Shown piece by piece: positions 33,297 through 54,470 of a stretch of DNA of 64,000 nt (the first letter of the stretch is position 1; every line of letters starts with the position of its first letter). Where the stretch lies: the NCBI RefSeq assembly GCF_016097555.1, contig NC_054702.1, forward strand, positions 91,905,523 through 91,969,522, read 5' to 3'. Both the position numbers and the translations under genes were made by a program. Below the pieces are notes generated by a model. It ran no database searches and was not told the origin of the DNA. It saw only the letters and a program-made list of their open reading frames with translations. Source of the DNA: Gigantopelta aegis (taxonomy: Eukaryota > Mollusca > Gastropoda > Neomphalida > Peltospiridae).

Positions 33297-33600
33297 CCGA
33301 ATTTCAAACAGTTTTCATTATTTATTAACAATTGTAGCCGTAAGTCAAACCCGAACAACAAAACCGTCAACACAATTACCATGCCAACAACCGAACTTCA
33401 AACACTGATTTACATTGTTTATTAGGTATCGACGTAAATTAAATAAAAACAATTATCGTAATCATTCTCGTATAGAATTGGGTTTTACAATACCAACAAC
33501 CGAATTTCAAACAATTTACATTATTTATTCGGAGTTGTAGACGCAAATTAAATCAAAACAATTAGCATAATCCAAGTCGTATAGAAGGGGGTTTCATAAT
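33297..33600. repeat. degenerate tandem repeat, three units of about 90-110 bp
   Basis: Units open ACCGAATTTCAAAC or ACCGAACTTCAAAC at 33297, 33389 and 33499 and share CATTATTTATT/CATTGTTTATT and GACGTAAATTAAAT-like phrases. Confidence 0.7.
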
Positions 33601-34002
33601 ACATAATTTGTGATTTCAATCATATATTTAGATGAATGTACCATGACAGTACTCTTTTGTTATTTTATATCTGAAGTAGACCACAAGGTCATCAACAATG
33701 AACAAGGTGGGAATGGTAATCAAGGATCAACATCGAGCTTTTGTGTAAAAAAAATGTTTATCAATAGATATACTTTTTGTAACCTGAAACATTACTAATA
33801 CTGTCATGAGTATGATTGGAAATCAAACAAATTTAACATACTTTACAAAAATGACTGCTCTATTATATTACAGAAACTGAAAATCAAACAATATTGTTGT
33901 TGTATCTTTATTTATTTTAATCATATCATTTATTAATTTTATTTAGATTTTCTTGTTTATATCTAATTAATATTCAAGCATATTATTCTGGTCATACAAA
34001 TC
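33601..34002. other. no feature seen
   Basis: AT-rich intergenic sequence. Confidence 0.45.
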
Positions 34003-34112
34003 AGGGCCCCGTTCCACGAAGCCATCTTAGCCCTAAGATCACCTAACTGCACACCTAACATATACACTTAAGGTAATCTTAGCGCTAAGATCGCTTTGTG
34101 GAACGGGACCCT
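34003..34112. mobile_element. palindromic MITE, about 110 bp
   Basis: GGGCCCCGTTCCACGAAGCC...CTAAGATCACCT faces its inverse AGGTAATCTTAGCGCTAAGA...GGAACGGGACCC: about 40 bp of inverted repeat with a short loop. A phrase of a related element follows at 34113-34140. Confidence 0.8.
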
Positions 34113-34279
34113 GGGGCCTAATTCACAAAGGTCTCTTAGCCTCTGCCAGACAACAAAGCATCCTCTGGGTGGAAACCGATATTGGAATCCGAACCTAACG
34201 CCTACCAGCCAGCCGAGGGTTAAACCACTGTACCAGTAATGCTGGGTTTATTATTATTTTTTTATATATTTTTTTTTAG

Positions 34280-34284
34280 TGTGT

Positions 34285-34331
<47 letters not shown>
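34280..34331. repeat. (GT)n microsatellite
   Basis: About 50 bp of GT, 250 bp before the gene B TATA box. Confidence 0.95.
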
Positions 34332-34335
<4 letters not shown>

Positions 34336-34580
34336 GTGTATTTTTAACACAATGATCGTCTTACAGTACGATTTTAGTACATTGTTTTTTTTCTACCTGT
34401 GACTCCTAAGATATCAATACGTTGTTATCAATTTTATCTGTTTTTCTGGCCTACTTCTCATCACTTATTACCATCCCACACCAAAATTCTTGGCTGTTGA
34501 CTTTACACCTTCCACGAAAAACAATACAGATAAATTTAAATTTAATTTGTTTTTCTCAAATAGCGTTGGCGAAATTTTGC

Positions 34581-34616
34581 TATAAAACCACGATGTCCCG
34601 CAGCATGCCTTCAGAA
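34581..34616 (+). promoter_or_regulatory. core promoter of gene B: TATA box and initiator
   Basis: TATAAAA at 34581-34587 and an initiator-like TTCAGAA at 34610-34616, at the standard spacing of about 30 bp. No ATG occurs between the predicted start site and the coding ATG at 34688, giving a 5' UTR of about 75 bp. Confidence 0.7.
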
Positions 34617-34687
34617 TCATCTCCGAGCATTAGAACAGTCTTGATCTGCAAGGCAAAGAAAAGTCGACGCTACTCCGGATCCAAGTC

Positions 34688-43098
<8,411 letters not shown>

Positions 43099-43394
43099 GT
43101 GAGTAGAAAACCACTTACCATGAAACGTAGACTGAAATCTTTCAGTAGCAGGCTCCCCAAAAATCCAGTGTTTTGCAAAAGAATACAATGCATTTTTTTT
43201 TTTTACTGGGAGACATGTAACACTTTATTTGGTTTGGTGTTTTGAGAAAGACTGTTATATATCATGTATAATTGTTATATTTTAATAATTGTTATATTAT
43301 TCTAAGAAAAGGCAGCCCATAATTATATGAAATTTTAAAGTTTTAAAAATATATAAAGAAATATTTATGGATAAATGTTATTGCTAATAAAAAG

Positions 43395-43705
43395 TTTGCT
43401 TTGTTTAACGACACCACTAGAGCACATTGATTTATTAATCATCGACTATTGGATGTCAAACATTTGGTAATTTTGACATTTAGTTTTGAGAGAAAATCGG
43501 CTACATATTTCCATTTGTAGCAAGGAATCTTTAATATGCACCATTCTACAGACAGGATAGCATATACCACGGCCTTTGCTATACCATTCTTGGTGCACTG
43601 GCTGGAACGAGAACTAGCCCGACGTGCCTACAGACGAAGATCGATCCTAGACCGACCGCGCATCAAGCAAGCGCTTACATACCACCTGGCTACGTCCCGC
43701 CCCTC
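43395..43705 (-). repeat. SINE family A, full length
   Basis: From GTTTAACGACACCACTAGAG to the head TGGCTACGTCCCGCCCC, in the 3' UTR intron of gene B. Confidence 0.85.
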
Positions 43706-43775
43706 TTGTTGATAACATTATATTTCATTCTGTACTGTATAAAATAATATACCTAACACTATCTATTTATTTCAG

Positions 43776-43985
43776 ACTGACTGATGTTCGTCCACTTGTT
43801 GACATCTAATGCTGATTCGTTGAGGGATTATTTAGTTCATCCGGAACAAGGAATGTCCACAAAGCATTCATTAATTATTAATTACACAATGTTTCTGGTG
43901 CTTCAATCTCCTATTTTGTACTTATTTTATTGTATATACATTGTATTAAAATATGTCAGTATACATCTGCTTGTTTATAAATGTT
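43776..43985 (+). other. probable 3' UTR exon of gene B
   Basis: After acceptor TTATTTCAG at 43767-43775. Ends with ATTAAA at 43945-43950 as a possible poly(A) signal. The 67-codon open frame inside has no domain and is not called. Confidence 0.55.
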
Positions 43986-44019
43986 AGTTTAATTTTGGTT
44001 TGTTTTGTTTTGTTTTCTG

Positions 44020-44245
44020 GGTGGATGGATGACACATTGGCCTATTTCTCATTCCAGCCAGTGCATGGTATACCAAATGCCGTGGTATGTGGGATGGTAC
44101 ATGTAAAAGATCCCTTGCTACTAATGGAAAATGTTGCGTGTTTTTTTCTAAGACTATATGTCAAATTGTCCAAATGCTTGACATCCAATAGCCGATGATT
44201 AATAAATCAACGTGCTCTAGTGGCGTCGTTAAACAAAACAAACTT
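44020..44245 (+). repeat. SINE family A, head truncated
   Basis: Plus orientation: CTCATTCCAGCCAGTGCATG to CTAGTGGCGTCGTTAAAC. Confidence 0.85.
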
Positions 44246-44514
44246 TAACATGACCTAGTAAAGATATGGTCACGTAAACAGACAGCACGTTTCTCTTTAG
44301 CTAACGCTTGCTACTCTAAGCTATCTGGTAGCTAGATAAACAGCAACGAAGTTATTTTCCCATTTATAGCTACGTTGCCATAATTCACGACTCCGTTAAA
44401 TGTCAAAATATCCATGCCAAGTGAGGTATGATAATAATTTAAGGCAGTATTTTGTTGGAACATTTAGTAGGTTAACTGCCTTGCGACTCTTTGTCTTTAA
44501 GTTTAGAAAGTTAT

Positions 44515-44600
44515 AGTTTGTTTTGTTTAACGACACAACTAGAGCAGCTTGATTTATTAATAATCGTGTATTGCATGTCAAAATTTTAATGATAGAATAA
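44515..44600 (-). repeat. SINE family A tail fragment
   Basis: TTTAACGACACAACTAGAGC and TTGATTTATTAAT only. Confidence 0.65.
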
Positions 44601-46267
44601 TGTAGCAGAATTTCTATCTCTTTATTGTGAAGACGTATCAGCTTGTAAGTTATCAAAGATATATCTGAATCGTCCATGCAGCCTCGTGCATTTAATACCA
44701 TCTATTGAGGTCACTTCTCTATTTGATTTGATCACCCGTCAATGCAACACAATGCCATAACTTTTTTCCTGAATAACTCAACTCTTTTAGAGCTCATGCT
44801 TTATAGGATAAATATTGTACTGCAGTAACTCTTTGACTCTTAGAGGTACAGGCAACTACCTCGAGTAAACATAGTTATTGAATGCAAAGAAGTGTCCCTC
44901 AACGGTCCATCAGAAATGGAAGATGGTGCTTCAAGGTGAGATCTCAAACTTGTCCTAATCAATGAGGATAATGATTGAGATCTCACTTTGTAGCATTGTA
45001 TATCAATACTGAAGGACTGTTGAAGGATTCCATTTCCATCTTCCAGCCATGATATGAATCCGTACTATCACAAAACTGTCATTTAAGGAAACATGTATGG
45101 TTCATGTTGTGTTCTTGGTCAATATATCCTGAACGTACAAGAGGACCTGGTATTCCATGGTCACTTATTTCAGATTAAGCTAGCTAACATCATGATGGAT
45201 GTGTTTACACCTTATGCCAGTGGCCACTTCCACTGACTACTATGACATGGAATCTGTCTTTGTTTCAAACAGTCTATAGCGTTCTTCACAAAATCCATAC
45301 TGCTTCAGCATTGCCAAAATTCGAAAAACAAAGCATTATTGTGAATTTAAAACGCCGTATAAGCTGTGTAATACGTTTATTAATACTATAGATGTCTGAA
45401 AATTGATAACAAAATATGAATCACCTATGTATTCTAGGTTAACTATAACCTGCTGGGAAATCCTTAAAATATTTAATTCATACCTTTTCAATACTTTGAA
45501 TAATAGTCTTATTTGTGTGACAGCATTTATTTGTAAACCTATATGCCTAGAATGTGAACCTAAATTATGAAAATATTGAATGCATAATAACATTTTCAAA
45601 AACGGATTACCGTCGAAAACCAATGAAATGCCCACTCATCTCAAATATCATTCATATCAAATGCACCATATATGAGGCCATTTTCATTGATGACGTTATG
45701 AGAACCACCTATTGGTAAGATTTCTGGCCCTTATATAAACAAAAATTATCGACAAGGCCAGTAAAATGATCAGCTGTCCCAGATCCGTTAAATACAGGAT
45801 ATCTAGAAAATCGTTGGATAAAATATATAAATAATTTATTCTACTGGTGTTTAAAGAAAGGGACAATTAAGGCATTTGGCCTGGTATGCATATTCAACGA
45901 TATATAAAGCACATTATTGTTTAATATCAACAAGTATAATCGTATAGTTAATTAATAAAACGCTTAAATGTGACGGCTATTATACATAACGGGCGCAGCC
46001 ATTTTGTACCATCCCAGTGAATACGCCCTCTGGCGAGCTGGTGGTTACATAATACCTAACGTGTCACGTCAGGAATTAGTCTTCGAAATGAAGAAACAAA
46101 ACATACCTGATTTTTTGCAGATGCATCGCAATGTTCTGTAATAATATCCATCCCAGTAAGCCGGCAACATAATAGTTATTTCAACACTTTGACAATAGTG
46201 GCTTATTTTGTATTGTACATAAATTAACCCACGGACTGAAATAATAATCGGAGTGTCTTCTTGGTTA
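44601..46267. other. no gene seen
   Basis: Intergenic. GTGAGATCTCAA near 44937 and its inverse near 44978 form a short imperfect palindrome. Confidence 0.45.
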
Positions 46268-46446
46268 ATGGGCGTCTTAGCTGAAACAGGTGGAGATAAC
46301 TCTATTCCAGATGGCGCGACGATCGACAGGGTCCCAGAAAGCTGGTTTGTCAATGACTGGCTTCAGGTTATAAGCGATCAACTGTAACAATTTACATTGC
46401 GACAAATTTGTTTATAGTGCTAAACATATGTAATAATACAATTTAA

Positions 46447-48546
46447 ATGCCGTCGACGTGTTGTTGTGTGCCTGGTTGCCATAACAGAGGCGGGCATCGG
46501 TTTCCAAAGGAAAACAAAACTCGTGAAAAATGGTTATTTGCAGTTCGTCGAGACAAGTGGAAGCCAAACGACTCCAGCGTTGTTTGTCATTCACATTTTA
46601 ACGACGAAAACTACGTCCAGAGAAACACTTATGGTAAGCATAAATAATAACTTATCATACCTGCATGTTGGACAACATAATGAAATAAATTACTCCTTCA
46701 AAGCGGTCTGTCAGCGCCCATAATAGAAAACCATTTAGTTCTACTTTCAACAATTTTAGATAGTATTTTTTTTTAAATTACAACTAAAATGTGGTTAATT
46801 ATAAACAAATGTTGTTAGGATAATTATGTTTGGCTAATTTACTTAATAGTTTATTTTACACAATATTATTAAAAAAAACACCCAACAACTTGGGAATAAT
46901 AGTAAATGACAACTTTTTTTTAAGAATTACATTAATTCAGTCAAAAATCTGTCCCGATAATGAGGAAGCGTATACTATTTAATTTTATTAAAAACACATT
47001 AGAAATATGTACCCTGCATATATCATTCAAATAATGACTAAAACCTGTAACTTTTTAAATGTCGGTACTGAGTACACAAACATGGCAAGTCCTCAGATCA
47101 CATAATACAGATTAAAGGTGCTAATTATGGGCAATTTTATATAAACCTCAGGTATCTGTAAATTACAGGATTATTAATTTTATTCGCACATTTTATTTTT
47201 GTTTAACCCATAAATTGTTTATGCAATTTTTTAATTCTTATCATCATTTGTTCAAATCAAACATGGTGTCAAATATCACAATGATGTCATTATGCATATT
47301 ACACTATTATTGATAACAAGCTTGTACATGTTAAAAATTTACTTGTTATGTTATATCATTTCAGGCAATGTGTCAGCAGTCAAAAGGCTGAAGAAAAATG
47401 CTGTACCATCCATTTTTATGTGGATAAAACCAGCATCCGACTCTAGAGTTCAACGTAAAGCCCGATGTCAAAAGAGACAGGCACTTCCAGTACCGATTTG
47501 TGCAGAAGTACCTAAACAGAACAGTGAGTCGTTGGAAATAGGTGCTGAAATCACAGTCACATCAGATTCCTGTATAACAAAATCTCAAGAGGAAGAATGC
47601 GAAAAAACAAGAACCGTTCACACTCAGACAAACACAATTCCTGTTAGGACAATGTCGGCTGTAAAATTCCAAGATGACCCCGCAGGAATGCATTACTTCA
47701 CTGGGCTTAAAAATTATGAAACATTTATATTCGTTCTTAATACATTAGGACCATCAGCAAACCATCTGGTGTATTACTACACTGAAACTATGGACAATCT
47801 CAGCATTGAAGACCAGTTTTTCTTAGTTTTGATTAAGCTTCGAAGAAAAGAAACACACTTTATGCTATCTCGGCTGTTTGAAGTGTCAGAATTTACAGTG
47901 GCAAATGTATTTATTACGTGGATAAATTTCATGTTTTTGGAATGGAAATCGTTGAATTCATGGCCTGACCGTCAGTTAACCAAGTTCTTTTCTCCTGTAG
48001 ACATGAAAGCAGTTTCCAAATACACGTATCATCATTGATGGTACCGAGATACCAATAAAAAAACCTAAGGCGCCATTGGCCCAACAAGCAACATTTTCAA
48101 CATACAAGAATAGAAACACTGTTAAAGTGCTTGTTGGTATTACCCCTGCTGGTCTTGTCTCATATGTATCACCAGCATTTGGAGGTTCTACCAGTGACAG
48201 ACAAATTGTAGAAAGATCAAATCTTTTTTCTCTATGCGACCCCAAGGATTCCATTATGGCAGACAAGGGTTTTAACGTTCAGGATCTGTTTGCACCATAT
48301 GATGTTAGCATCAACATGCCATCCTTTTTTAGGAAAAAAAATAGAATGTCAGGGGAAAATGTTTTGGAAGATAGGAAAATTTCAAGTAAGCGTGTGCATG
48401 TGGAGAGAGTGATCGGACTAGCTAAGACATATCGCATGCTAGCACAGCCAATGAATCACACTGAAACAAAACTTGCCACTGAAATAATTTTTGTGTGCTT
48501 TATGCTGTGCAACTTCCGGGACCGGATTGTGCCTACTGATGCGTAA
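46447..48546 (+). pseudogene. ISL2EU transposase, THAP-HTH-DDE, one frameshift
   Basis: Transposase for the element. Exon 1, 46447-46633, is a THAP zinc finger (CCCVPGCHNRGGHRFPKEN ... VVCHSHF; C2CH), donor GTAAGC, phase 1. Exon 2 starts 47365 after TTTCAG, joining Y-G-N-V. Then come basic and linker sequence, an HTH-like region (LSIEDQFFLVLIKLRRK ... EFTVANVF) and a DDE_Tnp_4-type core: D in IIIDGTEIP, D in GGSTSDRQI, E in HVERVIGLAK, with ADKGFNVQDL between. The frame slips near 48013, between DMKA and FPNTRIIIDG, producing a false stop at 48036; the second half runs in another frame to TAA at 48544-48546. About 456 residues if uninterrupted. Harbinger-type proteins also use DDE_Tnp_4, but the partner gene and ends favour ISL2EU. 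Confidence 0.88.
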
Positions 48547-49685
48547 AATACATGAACAAAGCAAATACACATGTAAAATATATTTATTTGGATGAATAAA
48601 AATATTAATTACAATTGCATTAATCTTCACATTATCAATAAGATGTGGAATTTAATAACGTATATACAGAACATAATTAGTGAACAATATTTCATATATA
48701 GCAGACCCAATGCTTAAATTTTTTGCCCAGTATATTCTGCTTCACATGGGCAGTCATTGAAGCGAGTACATGCTTTTGTAATTTAAATTGCTATATCAAA
48801 CATGTTATAAACTAGCACTTCTCAAATACATTTATTTAAATATTTCAGACAAAAAACAAACAAGGCCTTCTGTTTGTTACAATGTAAATAATTTGAGGGA
48901 TTAAAGCTATTTTATTAAATATTGGTATCATTCTGATGTGAAATTGTGATATTTTCAAAATGTATTGGTAATTGTCAAACCATATATATATCTCATTCCT
49001 TTACTTACTTAAAAGGCAGTTTAGATTAGTAACCAAAATGTATTTATAATAACTGCATGAAAGAAACTCTTATCGTTACCAGTGATGTTCAGTTTTTCAA
49101 CTTTACTAAATTTGATCTGACCTCTGTATCTACTTTCATACTGCAATGTGCCTATGTATTTCTATTTTTGAAGAGAATATAACGGAAAACATGCAACAAA
49201 ATTTATCGAATTTAACTTACGGATACTTATTTATCATTATTTATTGTGCATATTTTATCAGCAATGTCCACTTCATTCACCAATATGTATGAATATGATG
49301 CTGTGATTAAACAGCTTGTATAAATAAATTATTTGACTTGCAGTATTATGAGTTGTTTTGTAATGACTGACAGGAGCTTACTGAAAGTCAACAAGGACTT
49401 GATACCTGGGTTTTTGTATATATAAAAAAAGAAGTAAACGTTGTTTTATTTAACGACACCACTAGAGCACATTGATTTTATCATCGGCTACTGAATGCCA
49501 AACATGGTCATTCTGACACTGTTTTGAAGAGGAAACCCGCTGTCGCAACATGCTACTCTTTTACGACAGTGTTTTCTGCACGTACAATCATTTTAGAATC
49601 CAACTATTTTTTATACCTGTACAATGAACAATATATAATTAATTATCTATGCTATTACACACAAGTTCTTTAAACACACGTTAAC
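48547..49685. other. spacer between the convergent ISL2EU genes
   Basis: No ORF of note; 3' regions of both genes. Contains a SINE fragment at 49435-49570 (TTTAACGACACCACTAGAGC ... GGAAACCCGCTGTCGC), inserted after the transposon. Confidence 0.6.
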
Positions 49686-51840
49686 TCATAAGTACAAGTT
49701 TGAATATTTAAAATAAAAAGCATCAAGAACTGCTTTGCGGAAATGTTGTTCAAAAAATGTTTCCAACTGAACAAGCATTTTTGCAATGAACACATTGTCC
49801 CTAGCAACTGAAATTACCTTGAAGTCACAGAGTGTGAAAATGCAAAAATCACATGTTTGCTTCCCAGTACAGTACAACTGTCCTTGAACTTGATAGAAAT
49901 AATCATGAGTGTTTTTTAAAGCAAGAGTGCCTTCTCTCTCATAAAGATAAGGCACTGTTGCTGGGCAGACTGACTTATTTCTAGCAGTAAAGGGGCATTT
50001 TATTTCAATCAGCCTTTCGTCTACAACACCATCTGGAGAACAACCAAGGAAGGGTTTCAGTTTGTTGATAACAATGCCACTTTGTATAACGATGCACTTT
50101 TGTAACTCTTCATATTTTGCTATGGCAACCGACTCATATTTTCGCCCATGTTTTATTGGAGCAGTACTTATTTTGCTTGATTTGGTCAATGCCCGTGCCA
50201 ACATTGGAAAGTTAGTTCGCTCTGTTGCTTTGCAGATCTGTCCAAATCGAGATGTCTGTAGCCGTTTACACCTCTCTTTATACCATCTCTTACATGAACA
50301 CTGTTTTCTGGTAGCAACCTCAATTTCTCTAATCTGTTCATCACTGATATCTGTTATTAAAGCACTTTCTAAAAAACAATCTTCATTACTTTTACCAAAA
50401 TAGCTGTGGTCATGAGCATGACCATGTCACATGGTTTGTACAACTGGCTAATGGGCATCTGTCCAAAATTCTCCTTGTTTTTGACTAACGTTTCTAACCT
50501 TGTATTTGTTTGCTGTGGGTTAATATACTGAGGTTTGCGCGGATCAAATCGATAGTCAGTTTTATCTGTACCAGTTAAGTTTAAATCAAAAGATTTAATT
50601 GGCGAAGCAATAAACTTTCTGGTTCTGTGAAAACTCTGCAGTTTTTGTGTACATGTCTCCTCCGTTTTCATAGACTTCCTTTCATAAAACTGACTAATGG
50701 CATAAAGAAGGCTACATACATGTTTACAGTGTGCTTCAGGCCCCATCCCTGCACCGCATTCACATTGGCATTCTCTGACACAGCCAAACGTATCTAAACT
50801 AATGTCCACAGTGTATGTGAGGTTTTTCTTCATTTCAGCTTTGCACACTGACCTAACAAAAACCAAATCGCCATCCGACACATACCTCACAAATTTAAAA
50901 AAACAGCCATCGTAAAGATCTTTAGGTTTTTTGTAAAACACTTTTCCAAGTGGTTGCAAATATGTTTCAATCCTCTCAAAAGGAAATGCGGGAAGCTGGC
51001 TTTCTGAGTTTATGTCCTTGTAATTGGTCACATCTGGGATTTCCATGTTGAATTCCTTAGCACGGTCATTTGCATTACCGAAATTGTCATTGCGTCTGTA
51101 TGCTTCAAGTCTGGAAAAAATAATAAAATAAAAATAAACTGACAATCGTAGACACTCTATATATATATATATATAGTAACAACCTACTACTCAGTTAATC
51201 ATTATCAAAGGATACAATAATCATGGAATACCTTAAAGGGAGGATTTTAAAAGAATACATTAAAACATTTTACATTGTCTATAGGGAAAGAAAGAAATGT
51301 TTTATTTAACGATGCACTCAACACATTTTATTTAGTTATATGGTGTCAGACATATGGTTAAGGACCACACAGATTTTGAGAGGAAACCTAAGAAACACAC
51401 ACACTTTCACATGCCTCTAAAGAAATAATACACTAATTGTTTTAATTAAAAGTAACAAATAATTGGGGGCGAACTGACTAAAAGTTTAGGGCAAACAGAT
51501 GTGCCCCCCCCCCCCCCCCACACACACACACTTTTAATTAAGATATTTTTCCTTATAATAGTGTAAATGTGTGTAAATATAAAAGTGTGCTCCCCACTTT
51601 TTGGCACCTTCCTACGCACGTGGAAAATAAACCGTTGGCAATCGAAATACCCCAAGATAATGAAAATTACAATTAGTGAATTACGATAATACGTTGTTCG
51701 TGCTAATAATGTAAAGTAAAACATTCTACTAACCTTTCCACCAAGTCTCGCTTTCTTCCTGATAATTTTGCGCCTCGTTTTCGTAATTCATCTTTTAACT
51801 GTTCAATTGTCATTCCCTCACAAATGTTCCCTTTGTCCAT
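49686..51840 (-). pseudogene. ISL2EU YqaJ-type nuclease with SAP and SWIM domains, one frameshift
   Basis: Exon 1, 51734-51840: MDKGNICEGMTIEQLKDELR and following residues form a SAP DNA-binding motif (LRKRGAKLSGRK), donor GTTAGT, phase 2. Exon 2 starts 51110 after TTTTTCCAG (ERLEAYRRND). The middle has a SWIM zinc finger: CQCECGAGMGPEAHCKHV. The C-terminal YqaJ nuclease has GRKYESVA, LGCSPDGVV, LIEIKCPF and YQVQGQLY, so the E, D, ExK and QGQ catalytic elements are all present. The frame slips once near 50425 (around PCDM / HAHDHSYFG). About 510 residues if uninterrupted. YqaJ proteins are phage-type exonuclease/recombinases; the role in transposition is unknown. Confidence 0.88.
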
Positions 51841-52050
51841 CGTGGTATAACAATGAATGACAAAGCAATGAAAAATACAGCTATTGTCAAAGTTTGTTGG
51901 ACCCTGACGAGTGACGCGCCACCTGTTTTATTATCTCCCCTGTTCTGAGCTAAGACGCCTATTGATCTGTTCTTTCCATGGCCTGTACCTGTGGTTCCTG
52001 ATTGGCAGGTGTATACAGGGTTCGAACTTAACGGTCGCCCGATCGCCCCT

Positions 52051-52105
52051 GGCGACTGAAAACGACGACGGGCGACTGAAAACGACGACGGGCGACTGAA
52101 AACCC
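52051..52105. repeat. tandem repeat of about 19-20 bp, three units
   Basis: GGCGACTGAAAACGACGAC units in a dispersed repeat (CGGTCGCCCGATCGCCC) also glimpsed at 24600-24680. Confidence 0.85.
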
Positions 52106-53384
52106 ACAGTAAGGTTGCCCGCCTGGCGACCGATTTTTTTTTTTTTTTAAATCAATAATTAATTAATAAATAAAAGTACAGCTATGTAGCCTACTTTGCA
52201 CCATGAAAAAGTGTACGTCTGCTTTTACATATAAACATATGCCCAAGATAAGAATAGGTGTAAGGTAAGTTAAGTGGCATGTAAAATTGGGCACAAATTC
52301 ATGTCGACAAGATTCAGCCCTGGTTATGTGTACACGTCATAGATCGTATCCACTGAACATTATATTTTAGGGTCTTTCTTAATTATTATTATTTCATTGA
52401 GATGGGGTGGGGGGAGGAAGGGGTTGTGTCGGTTATACCAGTGCTCAACGTTTGGTGAACGCAAGCATCTTTGTTTGTTGGAAATACCACAAATGTATTG
52501 ACAGTGACAGTGGGGAGTCACAGTGGCATGTCTGTTATTTATTTAAAGAGTGGGTTGGTTGAGTGCAGGAAAATACTCAAAATAAATGTTTTCTCTTATA
52601 ATCTGTTGCAATATTGTTGTTTTTTTAGAAAATATAATTCGGGCAACTAAAAAAAAAAAAGTTAAGCGCAGACACTGTATATATTTAGACGATCCCCAGA
52701 CACTGTGTCTAGACACACTAAAAAGACGTGCCTCTTTTATTAAGATCACAAGGTATTGTCTGTTAGCCACGCGGACGCCCCTCAAATCGTAATGGACATT
52801 ATCACTTTATTACTGTAAGTAATTCTCTAAAACCCTTGATTAAGTAGACTTTCCCATCTAAAGTCACAAAACTGACCAATTACGTAGTCCCAAAGAAAAG
52901 AAAATGATCACTTGGGTATCGTGAGTGGTCGTTTTTGCTCGAACGTACCCTACCAATAGGCCTAATAATAAGTATTTTTTCTTTGGTTTATTTTAAAGAG
53001 AAAAATTACTATAACTCCATTTCGTTCTATTGATGCAAATTAAAATATATTTAGCTAAATAGTTTATTATACTATCAAGTCATTTATGTTGTTTTACAAG
53101 TCAGGTTGATGAAAGCGAAGCACCTTGTCGTAAATTAGAGCGTTTGTTTACACTGTGCTTAAGAGGGGTTGGACGGAGCTGACGTCACTTCGCCCCAAGC
53201 TATACCACCGGACGTCACAAAAACGAAACAAAATGGCTGCCCCCAGTTAGAAGGAATAATCATGGTTTTTCATTAATTCTAAAATTACGCGTTTTTCATT
53301 TGTTAAAGTGTCAGTATGTGTTGGTGGTTCGGGTATGCGTCTTTCCAACACATAAGGCTCTTATTTGAGTTTACCCTCCCCTTA
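52106..53384. other. no gene seen
   Basis: Non-coding. 53150-53250 is GC-richer with GACGTCAC twice (53182, 53213), possibly a repeat end; nothing coding follows. Confidence 0.45.
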
Positions 53385-54470
53385 ACTATGCTGATATCCT
53401 TTGGGATAACAGTTCCCTCCAAGTAGCACCCTGACTTGAAAACTTCTATTGAGATGCTCTCCGAACCATTAGTGGTGCTGTTCGAGGAACATCACACCAG
53501 CTTCTTTACAAAGATACTGGATTTATATCTTTAATGAAAACGTCACAAATTATGTATGATGTACACAATTCGAAATATTTTAGTACCCACCTACTTGTCT
53601 TTAAAATTACCTCGTTCTACTGCTGAGGTAAAGCCATACTCTACACGTAATACTGATCAATTGAAAATCTACTTATGTCGAATAAAGTTCTTCGTAGACT
53701 CTTCTATTTCTTTCTGCAGTAAAACTTTTAATAGTAAAACACTTGAAACTAGCACATCTTTATCATTAAATAAATTTAAGGCGCTACGAAATAGGTCTGA
53801 TATCAATGTACCATCCTATTTTCTATGAAGACGACAAAATGCAACAGATATTGCACTGCCGACACCAGTTGGGTATTAGCGATTTCAACGGTCACAGATT
53901 TGCACGTTTTGTAAGACCAGCTTCTTTACAAAGATACTGGATTTATATCTTTAATGAAAACATCACAAATTATGTATGATGTACATAATTCGAAATATTT
54001 TAGTACCCACCTACTTGTCTTTAAAATTACCTCGTTCTACTGCTGAGGTAAAGCCATACTCTACACGTAATACTGATCAATTGAAAATCTACTTATGTCG
54101 AATAAAGTTCTTCCTAGACTCTTCTATTTCTTTCTGCAGTAAAACTTTGAATAGTAAAACACTTGAAACTAGCACATCTTTATCATTAAATAAATTTAAG
54201 GCGCTACGAAATAGGTCTGATATCAATGTACCATCCTATTTTCTATGAAGACGACTAAATGCAACAGATATTGCACTGCCGACACCAGTTGGGTATTAGC
54301 GATTTCAACAGTCACAGATTTGCACGTTTTGTAACAGATAATCCAGTGTGCGCTTATGGGCACCCTACTGAAGACTCGGAACATATGCTAAGCTATTGTC
54401 CTTTGTACAATGTAGCTGAAAACTTGAAAACTGCCTTAATTATAATGGTAATACCTTGTTATTTGTAGTT
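53385..54470 (+). mobile_element. CR1/Jockey-like LINE remnant with internal 420-bp tandem duplication
   Basis: Protein traces YADILWDN, DALRTISGAVRGTS, YKDTGFISL, NVPSYF, then RHQLGISDFNSHRFARFV and CAYGHPTEDSEHMLSYCPLY, parallel to the fragment at 18300-19440. The piece 53496-53915 is repeated at 53916-54335 with only a few base differences; the sequence continues normally only after the second copy. Confidence 0.85.

Larger units (their letters stand above)
46270..51960. mobile_element. complete ISL2EU (IS4EU) DNA transposon, 5.69 kb
   Basis: Terminal inverted repeats of about 62-66 bp at 46270-46335 and 51899-51960: GGCGTCTTAGCT at the outer end of both, then AACAGG, GGAGATAA, GGCGCG and AGGGTCC in the same order inwards. 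AT stands outside each end (46268-46269, 51961-51962), a 2-bp target duplication. It encodes two convergent genes, a THAP-DDE transposase (plus) and a SAP-SWIM-YqaJ nuclease (minus), the combination that defines ISL2EU. Between the genes lies a SINE fragment (49435-49570), and another (51285-51390) sits in the nuclease gene's intron. Each gene has one frameshift, so the copy is probably inactive but structurally entire. Confidence 0.88.

Noticed and set aside
44930-45046. Palindrome around GTGAGATCTCAA
   Set aside because: Arms match for only about a dozen bases; too weak to call an element.
46447-48546. THAP protein as a host transcription factor
   Set aside because: It joins in frame to a DDE core and lies inside matched inverted repeats, so it belongs to the transposon.
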